In this document: in pieces, positions 49,110 through 62,410 of the stretch | How positions within the stretch are numbered: the first letter of the stretch is position 1 | Layout of the letters: each line of letters opens with the position of its first letter | Origin: Eonycteris spelaea | Lineage: Eukaryota; Chordata; Mammalia; Chiroptera; Pteropodidae | DNA length: 64,000 bases | Direction: 5' to 3' | Assembly (NCBI GenBank): GCA_003508835.1 | Contig: PUFA01000057.1 | Span: 9,312,501 to 9,376,500, forward strand | Notes under the pieces: model-generated | Databases searched by the model: none | What the model saw: only the letters and a program-made list of their open reading frames with translations | What the model was told of the DNA's origin: nothing | Position numbers and translations under genes: made by a program

Positions 49110-51480
49110 GGAAAAATGGCATAGATGATAAAAGCTCTGTTTATCCCTCTGGCGAAAAATCAAAGTTGTGACAGAAACAAGGAGCAAAGAGCAAGGAAAA
49201 AATCACCTGGGAACTAGATGAACTAGCCATACAACTAGGGAGAAATCCAAAAACCCACCCTGCAATGGCAGAAGGTTAGGATGGAGCGAAGACACAGGGC
49301 TGCCCAGTCTCAGGGGCTGAGTGGGACAGAGGCTGCTACAGCGGCAGACACTGGCTTAAAGAGGCCATGTCCATGAGCGTTTTTTGCAGTGGTGGACCTA
49401 CTCGCTCTGAGCACCAGTGCCAATTCGGCTGTGCCCAGGGGGCACCAGGGACTTACAGGGAGACATTGTTGGAGTGAAGGCCAAGGCGAGACTTGCTCTG
49501 TACGGAAAGTGCCGGCGGTATCCATTGTTCCTTGTTGAGCCCTCACCCCCTCCCAGTACGTGGACACAGTGTCACCATAGCCAAGACGTCAACACACTGG
49601 ATAATAGAGGTTGCTCTGCCCAGGGGATTCCTGAAACTCTGCCTCCCTAACTTGTGGCCGAGCCCAAGCCACATCCAGGTGTATCCTCAATGAGTCAGGT
49701 GGTGCCGAGGACCACCTAGACTCACACTGGAGACAGCTGCCTGGGTTTCTGGTGTGACCTTTTGAGGCAACTTAAGTACAGCATCTGTGGGGTGCTTGCT
49801 GAATATTAATGAGTGGCCCCAGAGGGCTAAGTTTGGCCTGCAGCTTGAACCCCTCTAGGACTGTGCCGCTGGACACCTATTTTACAAATCCACACTAATA
49901 AGACCGGGAGCTTAGGAGCTTTGCTTTGGTACATAGAAACAGATATAGAAAGGCCTGCCAAACGGGAAGACAAAGAAGCAGAAACCATAAGAGAGAACAG
50001 AACAGAGATCCAGAATAATGGAGTCAAGTAATCTAACAAATACAGAGTATAAAACACTGGTTTATAAAGATGCTCAATGAACTTAAGGAAACTGTAGATA
50101 AATTCAGTGAAAACTCAAACAAAGAGATAAAAAAATAAAAAATGGAAATGGAAATTATAAAAGAGAACCAGTTTGAAATGAAGAACACATCTGAGATGAG
50201 AAGTATATTAAATGGAATAAACAAAGTGAATAAAGAAGAGGATCAAATGACCTATCTAGAGGATGGAAAAGCCAAGAACACTCAATCAGAATGGAAAAAA
50301 AAAATACCAAAAAGATGCCAAGACTATAAAAATAATTTAAGGATCATGGGACACTACTAAAGGTCAAAATATCTATGTCATCGGCATACCTGAAGGAAAA
50401 CAAGATGTTGAAGACCTGTTTGAAGAAATAATGATGGGAAACTTCCCTAAACTGGTGAAGGAAATGAACATACAATCCCAGAAGCTCAGAGAGTTCCCCA
50501 AGAAATGACCCCAAAGAGGCCCACACCAAGACACATCATAATTAAAATGCCAAAGGTTAAATACAAAAGAAGATCTTAAAAGAGCAAGAGAAAAGCAGAT
50601 AGTTACCTATAAGGGAACACCATAAGACCGGCAGCTGATTTCTCAAAACAACAACAACAACAAAACAACAACAACAACACAACAACAACAACTATGCAGG
50701 ACAGAATGGCTTTTGCACAAAATATTCAATGTGATGAAGACGTGATCTACAACCGAGAATACTTTGTCAGCAAAGCCATCATTTAGAGTCAAAGGACATA
50801 TAAAGAGCTTCCCAGACAAAAATAATCTAAAGGAATTTATCAACACCAGCCAGTATTACAGGAAATGGAGGGATTTTTTTAAGAAGAAAAAACCTATATC
50901 AAAAACAGGAATAAAGAATGGTAACAACTACATTCCTACCAATAAGTACCTCAAATGGAAAAGAATTAAGTGCTCCAACTAAAAGATAGAGTGAATGAAT
51001 GGATAAGAACACAAGACCCCTACATGCTGCTACGAGAGACTTACTTCAGTCGAAAGATACACACAGATTAAAAGGAGAGAATGGAAAAAGATATTTGCTT
51101 TGATGGACCTAGAAGGTATTAAGTCAGACAAAGAAAGATAAACACTATATGATTTCACTTTTATGTAAATCTAAGGAATAAAAAGAATAAACTAATCAAA
51201 AACAGACTCACAAATACAATGGAAAAATTTGGTGACTGACAGAGGGAAGAGGGTGTGGGGGCTGGGAGAATGGATTGAAGGGGTTAAAGAAGTACAAATT
51301 AGTAGCTGGTGGATGGTCACGGGATAGGAAGCATGGCATAGGGAATGCAGTTAGCATTAATCTGTTGGCTAGAGGAAGGGTCAGGGGAAGGAAGGAGCAA
51401 TTGGGAGGATCATTTTTGAACTAACCAATGTCAAAACATAAATTGTATACTTGAAACTAATTAAATAAATATATTTTAAA
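49110..51480 (+). mobile_element. HAL1-like half-L1 element, copy 2
   Basis: This copy has the same plan as copy 1: a leader with GTGACAGAAACAAGGAGCAAAGAGC and GC-rich text to about 49900; an ORF1 relic at about 49920-50880 (pieces at 50142-50360 and 50764-50982); an endonuclease fragment to about 51096 (GAATGGAAAAAGATATTTGC); then immediately the 3' UTR, ending GTATACTTGAAACTAATTAAATAAATA. A (CAA)n expansion sits at 50645-50692. It is not coding. It forms an inverted pair with copy 3. Confidence 0.75.
50645..50692 (+). repeat. (CAA)n microsatellite
   Basis: Imperfect AAC/CAA repeats within the ORF1 relic of HAL1-like copy 2. The sister copies lack them at this place (copy 1 reads TTTCTTAAAGAAACTTTGCAGG), so the expansion came after insertion. 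Confidence 0.85.
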
Positions 51481-51484
51481 AAGA

Positions 51485-52720
51485 GAAAAGTATGCAAGTC
51501 AAAAATAGATAATAAAATTTAAAGACAAAAAAAGAACATTTTTCTTTTGTTTTTTGAATTTCCAGCTTATATAAAAACACTTAAATGGAAAATTAAAGCC
51601 ATCTTTAAATACTTAGAAAGTTGTAATGTGAAAGAAAGATTAGATATGTCTGATGGCATCTAAAGATCTATTAGAAAGTTTCATATATATAGGCAGATCT
51701 TAAGATTTTAATTCATTAAAAATCTTCTAGCAAAATTATTCAACAGGGTTGGACATTAGGTGATGGTTATGAATTTAAAAATCATTTCTACTTGTGAATT
51801 GACTTGGAAATGCCACTAAGTTTTCCCTACTCCCCTGGGTGAGTATATGAAAGAAGCTAAGTGACAACTTCTTGGGTACTTATGGTAAAGAATAACTATC
51901 TTTTGGCTGAGAGGTGCACTATCTAACTTCCAATGTGGAAAGTCTTTGATTTCAGATAATGTGCCTTTAAATCTCCTAAAGAAGAAAAGTCCACTTCTCT
52001 TCCAAAACTTTGTCTAAATAGAGTTTAAATCCATTATACTTAATGTGGTCCTTGAGGAAGCTGATGTACAGTGTCTTGAACCCCATTACAAGTTTGTAGC
52101 TAAGTTTTAGGCACAGAGCTTCTCTGAAGCAGATTATGTATGAGTTACCAGCCCAGCCCAGCCCACCCATAGCCATGCACCCAAATGAGACCCCAGTGGG
52201 CAAATTTTCATGTATGTTGTAATGATGGGCCATCGTGACAGTTGCTCATAAGTGTGTGCGTGAGGCAGAAAAGAGAACTTGCCTTGTGCACAAAAGCTCC
52301 TGTGAAGTGACTTCCCCTTTCTGCAGGAACTTGTGTGCAGGGAAGAGATTGGCTCAAGGTGTTTTAGGATTTTCTCCCTAAAATATAAACTTCTTCTATA
52401 TAGGCAGCTTGGTGAAAATATAAAGCTTGTATGCGGTTATGGCCTACTTTGTATTGCTTTTACAACTGAAGTCTTTATTGCTAATGATAAAATAAGGAAA
52501 GACCTTGGGTTGTTGTTTTCTATCTTATATTTTATTTTGAAGAAACATTTATGTTCCCAAAGGTTAAAAAATAAACCAAGTATTTTAAAAAGTTATTTTC
52601 AAGGGATAAGAAATATTTGAAATAATGTTTCTGCATTTTATAATTCTGATTTCTGAACTCCACATAACTTATTGTTTTTTTTCCTCCTTGATACACTCAA
52701 GATGTATTCTGAATTTATTT
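51485..52720. other. Spacer between inverted HAL1-like copies; no gene seen
   Basis: AT-rich unique sequence. The open frame at 52333-52620 has ordinary composition but no recognised motif and no exon context. No RNA gene or repeat was recognised. Confidence 0.4.
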
Positions 52721-52796
52721 ATTTTTTCCTTGCCTTTATTGAAATATAATAGACAATAAGTTGCTCGTACTTACATTGTACAATTCAATGAGTTTC

Positions 52797-55157
52797 TTTT
52801 CAATTATAGTTGGCAAAATACTAATTTCAGTTGTACAGCATAGTGATTAGAGATCTATATAACTCACAAAGTGATCAACTCCACTAAATTTAGTACCCTC
52901 TTACCCTTACGTATTTATTCAACTTTATTAACTATTTTCCTTATGCTACACTTTATACCTTCATGTCTATTTTGTAACTTTCTATTTATACTTAATCCTT
53001 TGCCTGTTTTTGCCTCTCCCCAATCCACTCTCATATAGTAGCCCTAAAAATATTCTCTGTGTCTATGAGTTTATTCTCATTGTTGTTGTTTATTTTCATT
53101 TTTTGATTCACATGTACATGAATCATGCAATATTTGTCTTTCTCTAATTGACTTATTTCATTCAGCACAATACCCTCTAGGTCCATCAAGGTAATACCTT
53201 TTTCCACCTTCTTTCCTTAGTCTGTGTATGTCTTTTAATCCGAAGTGAGTCTCTTGTAGGTAGCTTATGCACGGTCTTATTTTCTTATCTATTCAACCAC
53301 CCTGTCTTTTGGTTGGATCACTTAATTCTTTTCCATTTGAGTACTTGTTGATAATGTACTAGTTATTGCCATTCTTTATTCATATTTTTGATACATGTTT
53401 TTCTCTTCTTAAAGAAATCCTCCAGCATTTCCTGTAATATTGGCTTGGTGTTGATAAATTCCTTTAGCTTATTTTTGTCTGGAATCTTTATCTGTCCTTT
53501 GACTCTAAATGATAGCTTTGCTGGATAAAGTATTCTTGATTGTAGATCCTGGGTCTTTCATCATGTTGAATATTTTGTGCCAAGTCCTTCTGTCCTGTAT
53601 AGTTTCTTTTAAGAAATCAGCTGCCAGTCTTATGGGTGCTCCCTTGCTTTTCTCTTGCTGCTTTTAAGATTCTCTCTTTGTATGTAAACTTGGCATTTTA
53701 TTATGATGTGTCTTGGTGTGGCCTCTTTGGGTTCATCTTTTTGGGGACTCTCTGAGCTTCCTGGGATTGTATGTCCATTTCCTTCACCAGATTAGGGAAG
53801 TTTTCCATGATTATTTCTTCAAATAGCTCTTTATCTTCTTGTTTTCTTTCAGGTACCCTATGACATGGATATTTTTACATTTAATTGTGTTCATAGGCTC
53901 CCTTAAATTATTATTATAGTCTTGGCTTCTTTTTCTTGCTGATCTAATTGAGTGTTCTTGGCTTCCCCATCCTCTATATTGGTAGTTCAATCCTCTTCTT
54001 ATTCACTCTGTGGATTCCCCCTAATATGCTCTTCATCTCAGATAATGTGTTCTTCATTTGAACTGGTTCCCTTTTATAGTTTCCGTTTCCATTTTTTATG
54101 TTTTTTTATCTCTTCATTAAAGTTCTCACTTTAATGAAGAGATTAATCTACAGTTACCTTAAGTTCATTGGGCATCTTTATAACCAGTGTTTTGAATACT
54201 GCATCTATTGATTTCTTGACTCCATTATTCTGGTTCTGTTTTGTTTCTCGTATGGTTTTCTGCTTCTTTGTCTTTGCATTTTGGCTGCTTTTCTATGTCT
54301 GTTTCTATGTACTAAGCAAAGCTCCTAATCTCTGATCTTATTAATATGACTTTGTGTAGAAGGTGTCCAGTGGCGTGGTCCTGAGAGGGTTTCAGCTGCA
54401 GGGCAAGTTTAGGCTCATTGTATGTCCCTCCGCAGCCACCTGTAAGATTCAGCAAGCAATCCACAGAATGCTGTACTTTATAATTGCTTCAAGAAGCCAT
54501 GCTAGAAACTGAGGCCAGCTGCTGCCAGTGTGAATCTTAGTTCTGCTCAGCAAGTGGCACAGGCAGAACTTGCTGAGGATACACCTGGATGTGGTTTGGG
54601 TGGGGCCATGAGATGGGGGAGGTGGAGTTTCAGGATATCCTCTGGGCAGAGCAACCTCTGTTATCCAGTTTGATAACATCTCAGCTATGAGGGCACTGTA
54701 TCTGCAGACTCAGAGGAGGGCAAGGCTCTACAGAGGAACAGTGGATACCTCTGGCACTTCTGCCTGAAGAGAGCCTAGCTTTGGCCTTAACTCTGACAAC
54801 TCAGTGTCCCCCTATAAGTACATAATCCCCACCCCACCATGCAGCCAACCTAGTGCTGGTGCTCAGAGTGAGCAGGTTTATCACTGTAAGGGCCCCTTTA
54901 AGAGGCATCTACAGCTGCCAGCTGCTGCCACAGCCTTTGTCACACTCAGTCACTCCAAACAGGGCAGCTTCGCATCTTCATCCCTCCTACCTTCTACTGT
55001 TGCAGGCTGATTAAGTATTTCTCTCCCTAGTTGCAGTGCTTCTGTTCCTCTAAGTTCCAGGTGACTTTCCTTGCTGTTTGCTTTGTGTTTCTGTCACTAC
55101 TTTGATTAGGTCGCTAAAAGGGATGAACAAAGCCTCTATCACCTATGAATTTTCCCC
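52797..55157 (-). mobile_element. HAL1-like half-L1 element, copy 3, inverted
   Basis: Read on the minus strand it matches copy 2 from the 5' end. The leader (about 55157-54350) includes GTGACAGAAACACAAAGCAAACAGCAAGG. An ORF1 relic follows (about 54330-53400), then an endonuclease fragment at about 53265-53195 (ACAAGAGACTCACTTCGG), then the same jump to 3' UTR text (GTGGAAAAAGGTATTACC then TTGATGGACCTAGAGGG), ending near 52797. No intact ORF remains. A further short antisense L1 tail may lie at 52726-52796. Confidence 0.75.
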
Positions 55158-55309
55158 GTCTCTATGAATTTATTTATATGTGTTAGGAACCACTTAATAC
55201 TGACTTCAATATACTTATTAAAGACCTGAACTCAGAAAATTTAGTTTTTTTGCCCAAGTCACATATGAATGGTTAGTGGCAGAGTTGATAGGTTTTATTA
55301 AAGTGATCC

Positions 55310-55570
55310 TTTCTTACATTCATTTAAAACAATTTAAATTAAGGTATAATTTGCATACATTAAAGTTCACCATTTTTATCATTCAGTTCTGTGAGCTTTG
55401 AGAAAATGCATACTGTAATGTAACACTACCAAAAATCAAAATATGGAATATTTTCATTAATCCTAAAATATTCAATTGTGCCTTTTAAAGTTTTGGATTT
55501 TACTTTTAAGTCTATGATCCACTTTCATTCAAGTTTTGTGAGGATGTGAGAAAATAAGGATTTAGTTATT
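55310..55570 (-). mobile_element. Old L1 3' UTR fragments, antisense
   Basis: The text TTAAGGTATAATTTGCATACATTAAAGTTCACC and then TCTATGATCCACTTTCATTCAAGTTTTGTGAGG is characteristic antisense L1 3'-region sequence. It is non-coding. Confidence 0.6.
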
Positions 55571-55594
55571 TACTTTCTAATTCTATTTTACCTT

Positions 55595-55735
55595 TTTAAA
55601 ATTCCTTTTCCTACTTCTCTCCCCTCCATCCCTCTCCTTTCATGTCTTCCTTTTCTCTCTCCCCGACCCCTCCTCCTTCTCCTCTCTTTCTCTGTCTCTC
55701 TCCCTCCCCTCTTCCTTTCTGCCCTACCAGCCTCC
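55595..55735 (+). repeat. CT-rich low-complexity tract
   Basis: About 140 bases of imperfect C/T-rich sequence (CTCTTTCTCTGTCTCTCTCC) with few purines. Confidence 0.85.
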
Positions 55736-55739
55736 TCAT

Positions 55740-57600
55740 TCCATTTGCAAATGATATTCATTTATTCTAGAACCAATTATTGAAATTATCTTTTTGTTTT
55801 TATGGGAAATCAATTCACCATATATTTGTATTTCTAAAAAATTCTAAGCTCTCACTCCTGTTTCACTGATACATATGTCTATAATTCTCACAAAAATTTT
55901 AAATTCATTAGTGTGGTTAAAACCTAACACTTACTGATATCATTACCTCAGTATAACTTATGCTAAGTACAAAAGCAAAGCTTATGTGTGTTGTAACATT
56001 TTTTTACGCTTAAAATGTCTTAGGCAACTGTAATTCATTAACGTTTATATTTCAGAGATAAAATAGAGATTACATTTGGATCAACACCTTTGCTTACTTA
56101 TATCTGAAACTAATTATGTTGCCAGTATAATGAAATGAAAACGTTAACGATATTTAAACCTGTCATGTTGAAAAAATTTCAGATATCATGATAAGACCAT
56201 TTAGCCATCCTGGTTGTCTCTGGTTCCATAATTATTTCTATTTTCTAGAAATCTGTTTCAAATATTAAATTACTTGAATAAAACATTACTAAGAAAAGTT
56301 GAGGTATTTCCTTCCCTTAACTCCTAGTAAAGTCTCTTTGTTTTTGTCTAAGTTCATCTCGGTTGGCCTGAGTTTGAATTGCAGAGTATACATCAAGACT
56401 GAGGGAACCCCAGCTTCTCCCTTGCCTACATCCAACACAAAGATTTCTTTTGTTCCTTTGAGAAGAGCTGTATTCCACTAGATGTTCTATTTCTAAAGTG
56501 TTCTATCTCCAAGGCAAATTTAGCTGTAGGTATGTTTTGTCTCTATTTGGTGGGTTGTGGCAGGGGATGGAGCACCCACCACTAAAAACTGTTGTCCTCC
56601 CTACACCTCTAGGCCCTATACCTCCAAGCTATTAATCTTCTAAGTCAGTCACTTACTACTGGGGGACAGCGCATGGTTGTGGAAGGGCAGGAATGAGAGG
56701 GGAAGTTTTTTTTACTTGTGACCCAGAGAACCTTGACAGTTTGTTCTCTTCCCCAGTGATAATATTTTTTCTCTACACAACTGGGTTGGCTTTTTGTAGC
56801 CTTGGAAATGTCACTATATGAGCATCGTCACTCAGAGACAACAGCTACCTCTCAACTTTTACCATGCACATGACTGAACACCAGATTCCAGAAAGTTGCA
56901 GCTGCGCCTACAGATAGGGACATTCACTGCATCTACTAAAGGTTGCACTAGGTTGCCTTTACTACATGGTAGTGTTTTCTGCTTGCCAAAGCCCTGGCTC
57001 CCTCTTTTCCAATCGACAGCTTGCAGAGTGTGCCTCTGAAGGGCCTCTGCCCCAACATGCTTTGACAGCTCCCAGAAGGCAAGTCATTGCCCTTTCTTGA
57101 TGTCATTTTCCTCCCTCTCCAATAAAGTGAGTAGTCCTCCTTCACCATCCCTTTGCCTAGTCAGAGCATAACTCATTAAGCCAGGCTTCAGGGGTTACAG
57201 AGTTCCTCAGCACTTTGCAACACTTTCCACCCCAACCCAACCTTCCCCAGAGTTACGATGAATCCTTTCAATCTTCCTTTTCTTAAGGGCATTACAGCCC
57301 TTTCATGTAGCTTGGTGGTGCTACATGAAATGTATTCTAAGCCTACTGATTCAGCCATCCACCCTCATTATTCTCATAGTATCTTATTTATAGGGACTAA
57401 ATGGGAGGACATCTCTGGTACCCATAATGACCCAACCATTGAAGCAGCATCCAGGTGGGACCATAGGAGAAGTTGATTTTACCTGCAGACTTTATCATTC
57501 CATTTTCCTTTCCAAATTTCAGTCTTTTTGTGGGAGCACCTGTGCAAATAATCCCTTTGGTCATGCCTCCATTTACCTCTTTTCTAAGGTGTGACTCCCA
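55740..57600. other. No gene recognised
   Basis: Mixed unique sequence, slightly GC-richer at 56500-57500. Small open frames there have no recognisable protein features or splice context. Confidence 0.4.
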
Positions 57601-57604
57601 GAGT

Positions 57605-58440
57605 CAGCTATTTTAAAAACTTGAAATGTAGTTTTCTAAATTATTTTATACATTAAAAAAATATAAAATGGGGATATACGCAGACTGTTTTCTTTATTTA
57701 CTGTGTAGATGGAATTTTCCATGTTCTCAGCTGCATGAAAATCCATTGTATAGTTATAACATGGTTTACTTCATCAGATCCTTATTAATATTCATGTTGC
57801 TCCAGTTTTCAGATATTGTGAACAGTCCCATGAGCATCTGTATTTGTACATCTTTGTCCACCTGAAACAATAATTTACTTAGGATGTATCTTTAGAAGTA
57901 GAATCTATGGAGTTTATATTTTGATACACACTACCCTTTAGGAAGCAGCACTGTTTATGATTCCACCAGCAGTATGTAAGGATCACCTTTTCCCTACACT
58001 TTCACTAGCATTAGTTTCTTTCGTCTATCTCAGACATACCCATATTAAGGGAAACAATATTTTATTGTTTAAATTTGTATTTCTTTGATTATTAGTGGGG
58101 TTGAGTATGATTTCATATGCTTAATAGCCATTTTTGATTTTTTCTATAAATTGCTTGTTTGTATCTTTTTTCTATTATAGTGTTCATATTTTCCATATTG
58201 ACTGATAAGAGTTCTTATATAGTAAAGATATTAACTCTTTGTCTTATGTGTATATTGTAGATATTTCCCTCAGTTTTTTAAAATTTTGATTCTAGCATCT
58301 TTGCCAAATGGACTTTAAAATTTTTATGTAGTCAATGTGTTGGTATTTTTTCTTTTGGCTTCTGGGTTTTCACGTCTTTTCTCATTCAAAGATTATGAAA
58401 ATATTTAAAAATATTTATTGCTTCTATGATTGTTTCAAAT
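57605..58440 (-). mobile_element. Old L1 3' UTR fragment, antisense
   Basis: The + strand reads in the antisense L1 order: CATGTTGCTCCAGTTTTCAGATATTG, then ATGATTCCACCAGCAGTATG, then GATAAGAGTTCTTATATAG, then TTTTGGCTTCTGGGTTTTCACGTC. It is diverged and non-coding. Confidence 0.7.
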
Positions 58441-60720
58441 CTCCTAAGCATGGAGAATCTATTTTGTTAAGGGAAGGAATATTGTAGGATGACTTTTCAT
58501 GCTGAATGGAGAAAGGTAATAAGAAATCATTTCTTGATGGCTCTGGTGAAAAAGAATCCTATGAGTACCATGCAAGTTGAGTAGAACCAAGCCCAGTCTG
58601 ATAATGTTTAGTTGTGTCTACACTGTTGTTTATACAATTGCCCCAAATATTTCATATGTAAATGAAATGTAGAATGTATGATTCAGTTGTTATTAAGTTG
58701 AATAAATCTTTTGTTTCCAGCCTGGGACCAAATATATACCAGCTTTATAATTTTTAGGCCACTAACCAGTTGACCTAGATTTTTCTGTGTAAGGGGAAGA
58801 AGGCTGAGTAAGAAATATGTTAATTACTGTTGGAGGCACTCTACGAAACACATTGGACACCCTCTAAATTTTTTTCAGGTGTTGAGATTGATGATGCCAC
58901 AACACCGCCAAGAGAGTATGAAAAGAATCATTATGTACATACTAGAGGTCTCTGCAGAGCAGGCATCCAAGGAAGTTCTAAGAGTGGCTTGAGAGAGCAA
59001 GAAAAGAGGAATTTTTTATTGTGCCTAGGTTAGGTCTTGGGTGAGGGTTCCTGTGTGTGGGCACGTACTTACCTAGCTTGAATCTTCCTCTGGTGTCAGA
59101 GGAGGGTGCACCCAGGCTTCCTTATCAACCTGCCCAGAATGTGGAGAACAGGGACAGAGGGAAGGGATATGACTTACCAGGTGATAGCAGTCAGATTCCT
59201 TATTATATAACTGCCAATCATTGAACAGTCATATTTGCATATTCTTAGGCTCCTGGAAGTGTTGAAAGGTGGGAGCACCCATGATATTGTAGTATTCACT
59301 CCCCCAATATTCGTTTCACCCAAAGGTGTTTAGGCTGCTACTAATAGCTAGAGACAACCAACCAAACATCCATAAAAATAAAAATATTTGTGTCAGGAAT
59401 TCCATATAATTGTGATGTGAGTGTTGAACACACCTAACCTGAGGCTCCTTGATAGCCAGACATTTATTTTGAGATAGATATTAAATGGTTTCTGCAGCCA
59501 CATTGCCATGTATGACCTTATCCTCTACTACAATAACATCAGTCCTGAATTTTTCCATTACATGGTCAGTTAGTTTACTAATGTTGTATGAATCAAATGT
59601 CAGCAATGCGGACGTTTCTAGAACACTGAGTATCAAAGCTTAGGTAAACTGTGACTATTTTCTTTTATGAAAATTCTGTTTGTCAATAAATGATTTTCTT
59701 GTTTCCTTCTGAAATTCCATCATCGTCTGTAATTTTTATTCTCTCTCTTTAGGCGACAATTACTGCCCTTGACTGCTTGCTTTTCCCAGATTTTCTCTGT
59801 AACCACTTTCAATAGTACAAACTGACATAGTGGAACAGTTAGTTTTTAGATAACTCTGCTTTTGTTGAGAGTATAAATGGCATTTGATTTCAGTGGGTTC
59901 TTTGACTTAGATTAATTACATATATCTTTGTGAACAATATTTAGTTCTAAGAGAACTTGGTCTTCATGATCAATTACTAATTTTAAAGGCTTGGGTGATT
60001 GGTTGGGAAAACTGAAAAAAATCAAACATTACTTTATTTTTTCACCACTTAATGCTATGCTTATGCGATTAAATTTTGTGTTCTATAAAGCTATCATACA
60101 CTAGGCTCCTGAGTCTTAAATTCCATTTTGTAGTTATTTGTTTTTAGAGAGGTTATCTACCCTTTTGTTTTGTACTATGTCTTTTTTAATACTTTCATTC
60201 ATGCTTCTTCCATAGGTTTTATTGTATGTACAAGTAATTTGCTTTCTTTTTTTTCAAGATATACTCAAATGCTTTTTTACTACATAAATCTATTTTATTC
60301 TATTTTTCTTCTTGTTAAAATTTCAAAACCAGAGATTTCTGAGAGGTTAACAGGAATTTCACACTTAAATAAAGTTCATGGAGTTGAGGGATTTCTATAT
60401 TAGACATATTTGGTAAATATAAAAAGTGTTATATTCAACATATGTATACATTAATTATTGAAAGATAACTATATTGTTTCCTATGAAATAAGTGTTCTAA
60501 TTTGATGTCAAAATAATGCTATAAAGGTATAATCGTGATGTTATCAGAATAGCTTCTAAGAAAAGTTGTCTAAAATGTTAAACATTAATACAACATGATT
60601 ATCCTCTCAACATTACTATTTAATGTTCTTATTTATGCCTAAATTCATTAGGTAGCATGAAACGTCAAATCATTCACTATTAAAATGTTCTTTTTTTCCA
60701 ACCCTCCCATGGTTTGTTCA
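58440..60720. other. No gene recognised
   Basis: AT-rich unique sequence. No splice-flanked open stretch, RNA gene or clear repeat was seen. Confidence 0.4.
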
Positions 60721-60721
60721 T

Positions 60722-60908
60722 GTTATTCAACAAACAGTGACTGAGTGCCTACTATGTGCAAGGGTCTATTTTGGGCACTGGGAAAGACCAACCGGGAATA
60801 GGACCGATGAGAGGTCCCGGTCTCATGGAGTTGACATTCTAGTGAGATGTTGAGGTTACTGGGGTGGGGGAAGGGGCAGCATCGATATGAAGATAGACAA
60901 GGTGCCTA
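60722..60908 (+). repeat. Ancient mammalian interspersed repeat, 5' part
   Basis: AACAAACAGTGACTGAGTGCCTACTATGTGCAAGG, then GGTCCCGGTCTCATGGAGTTGACATTCTAGTGAG, is the common start of an ancient mammalian repeat. It is the same family and orientation as 42310-43110. I do not name the family. Confidence 0.55.
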
Positions 60909-61079
60909 ACAAGAGTACAAGTACAATAACCTACTCGCTGGGCAGTGACAAGACAGAAATTCAAGGTAACTCAATACCGGTGATGAACTCCGAAAGGTGA
61001 GCAGGGTAGGAAGCAGCAGGGTCTCTCCACTCCCAATGTTTCTAAACTCGAGTAAGGCTGTGTAACTGACTGAGAAGCC

Positions 61080-61545
61080 ATCTCTGACTTGCAGGAACTT
61101 CTCCTGAAGCCTGGAATCCTGCCGAAGTCTTGCTTCCAGGCGATGCCCTGACAGTGAGACCAGTGACTTTATCCAGCAAGAACGGGTCTGAGAGTTTGGC
61201 TTGCCTCCAGCATCTGGCTGTTGTTCACCAGAAAGATGCACCTGAGCCGTCTGTGCTGTGCTCTGCTCAGACACCACTGCACATTTCTGAAAAATTATCC
61301 ATTCCCAGAAGTTCTTGGAGTGTCTCCATACTGTGAGGTCTGCTCAGGCCCGCCACCGGGGCTGCAGGAGGGTCCAGAGAACACGGGATGGGACCTGAGC
61401 CTGAGGGGGGCCAGCTTCGGCTCTCCGGGCCCAGCGGGCCAGTGCCAGGGCAGTGTCAGGACGATCCCCGGCCAGGACCTATGTGGCACGCCCAAGGACA
61501 CCCGCCAGCCTATCATTTGCCGGGCAGGTGACCTCAAAGTATTCC
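61080..61545. other. GC-richer unique segment of unknown nature
   Basis: About 460 bases are distinctly richer in GC than the flanks, with open frames on both strands (+ 61221-61556; - 60906-61277 and 61295-61537). I recognise neither a protein nor a repeat. GT and AG dinucleotides are present at its sides but no convincing exon can be drawn. It could be an exon of a non-coding RNA, an old LTR fragment or a regulatory element. Confidence 0.3.
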
Positions 61546-61754
61546 TATTCTTTTAAGAGGTCTGAATCAATCATGGAGCTTGTTCGGAGGCTGCTGTATT
61601 AGTGAATCATTACATATTCCACTTGCCAGTGAAATCAGATTCCAGCTTGTGATCTGTGGAACTGTAAAGTATTTGGAGAGGCTAGAATTAGGATAGCATG
61701 ATATTTCTATGTATGTAGAATCCATATTAAGAATTCTAAAACTCCACTGGTGTG

Positions 61755-62167
61755 ATAGTTAATTTTACATGTCTATTTGGCTAGGCTATTGTGCTCATTG
61801 TTTGGTCAAACACTAGTCAAGGTTTGCTGAAAGGTATTTTTAGATGTGATCAACATTGAAATCAATAGACTTTGAGTTAAGCAATTTACCTTCCATATTG
61901 TGGGTGGGACTCATCTAATCAATTGGAGGCCTTAAGAGTGAAAACTGAAGTCCCTAGAAAGAGAGAGAATTCTGCGTCCAGACTACTTGCAGATTCAGAC
62001 TACAATATCAACTCTTCTCTGGTCTCTAGCTTACAGCCTGCTCTAAAGATTTCAGACTTGCCAGCCTTCCTCAGTCTTGTGAGCCAGTTCCTTAGACTTC
62101 TCTTCTTCTTCTTCTTCTTCTTCTTTCTTCTTCTTCTTCTTCTTCTTCTTCTTCTTCTTCTTCTTCT

Positions 62168-62202
<35 letters not shown>

Positions 62203-62410
62203 TTCTTCTTCTCTTCTCTTCTTTCTTCTCCTCCTCCTCCTCCTCTCCTCCTCCTCCTCCTCCTCCTTCCTCCTCCCCCCTCCTCCTCCTCCTCTTCCTT
62301 CCTCCTCCTCCCTCCTCCTCCTCTCCTCCTTCCTCCTCCTCTCCTCTCCTCCTCCTCCTCTTCTTCTTTCTTCTTCTTCTTCTTCTTTCTTCTTCTTCTT
62401 CTTCTTCTTC

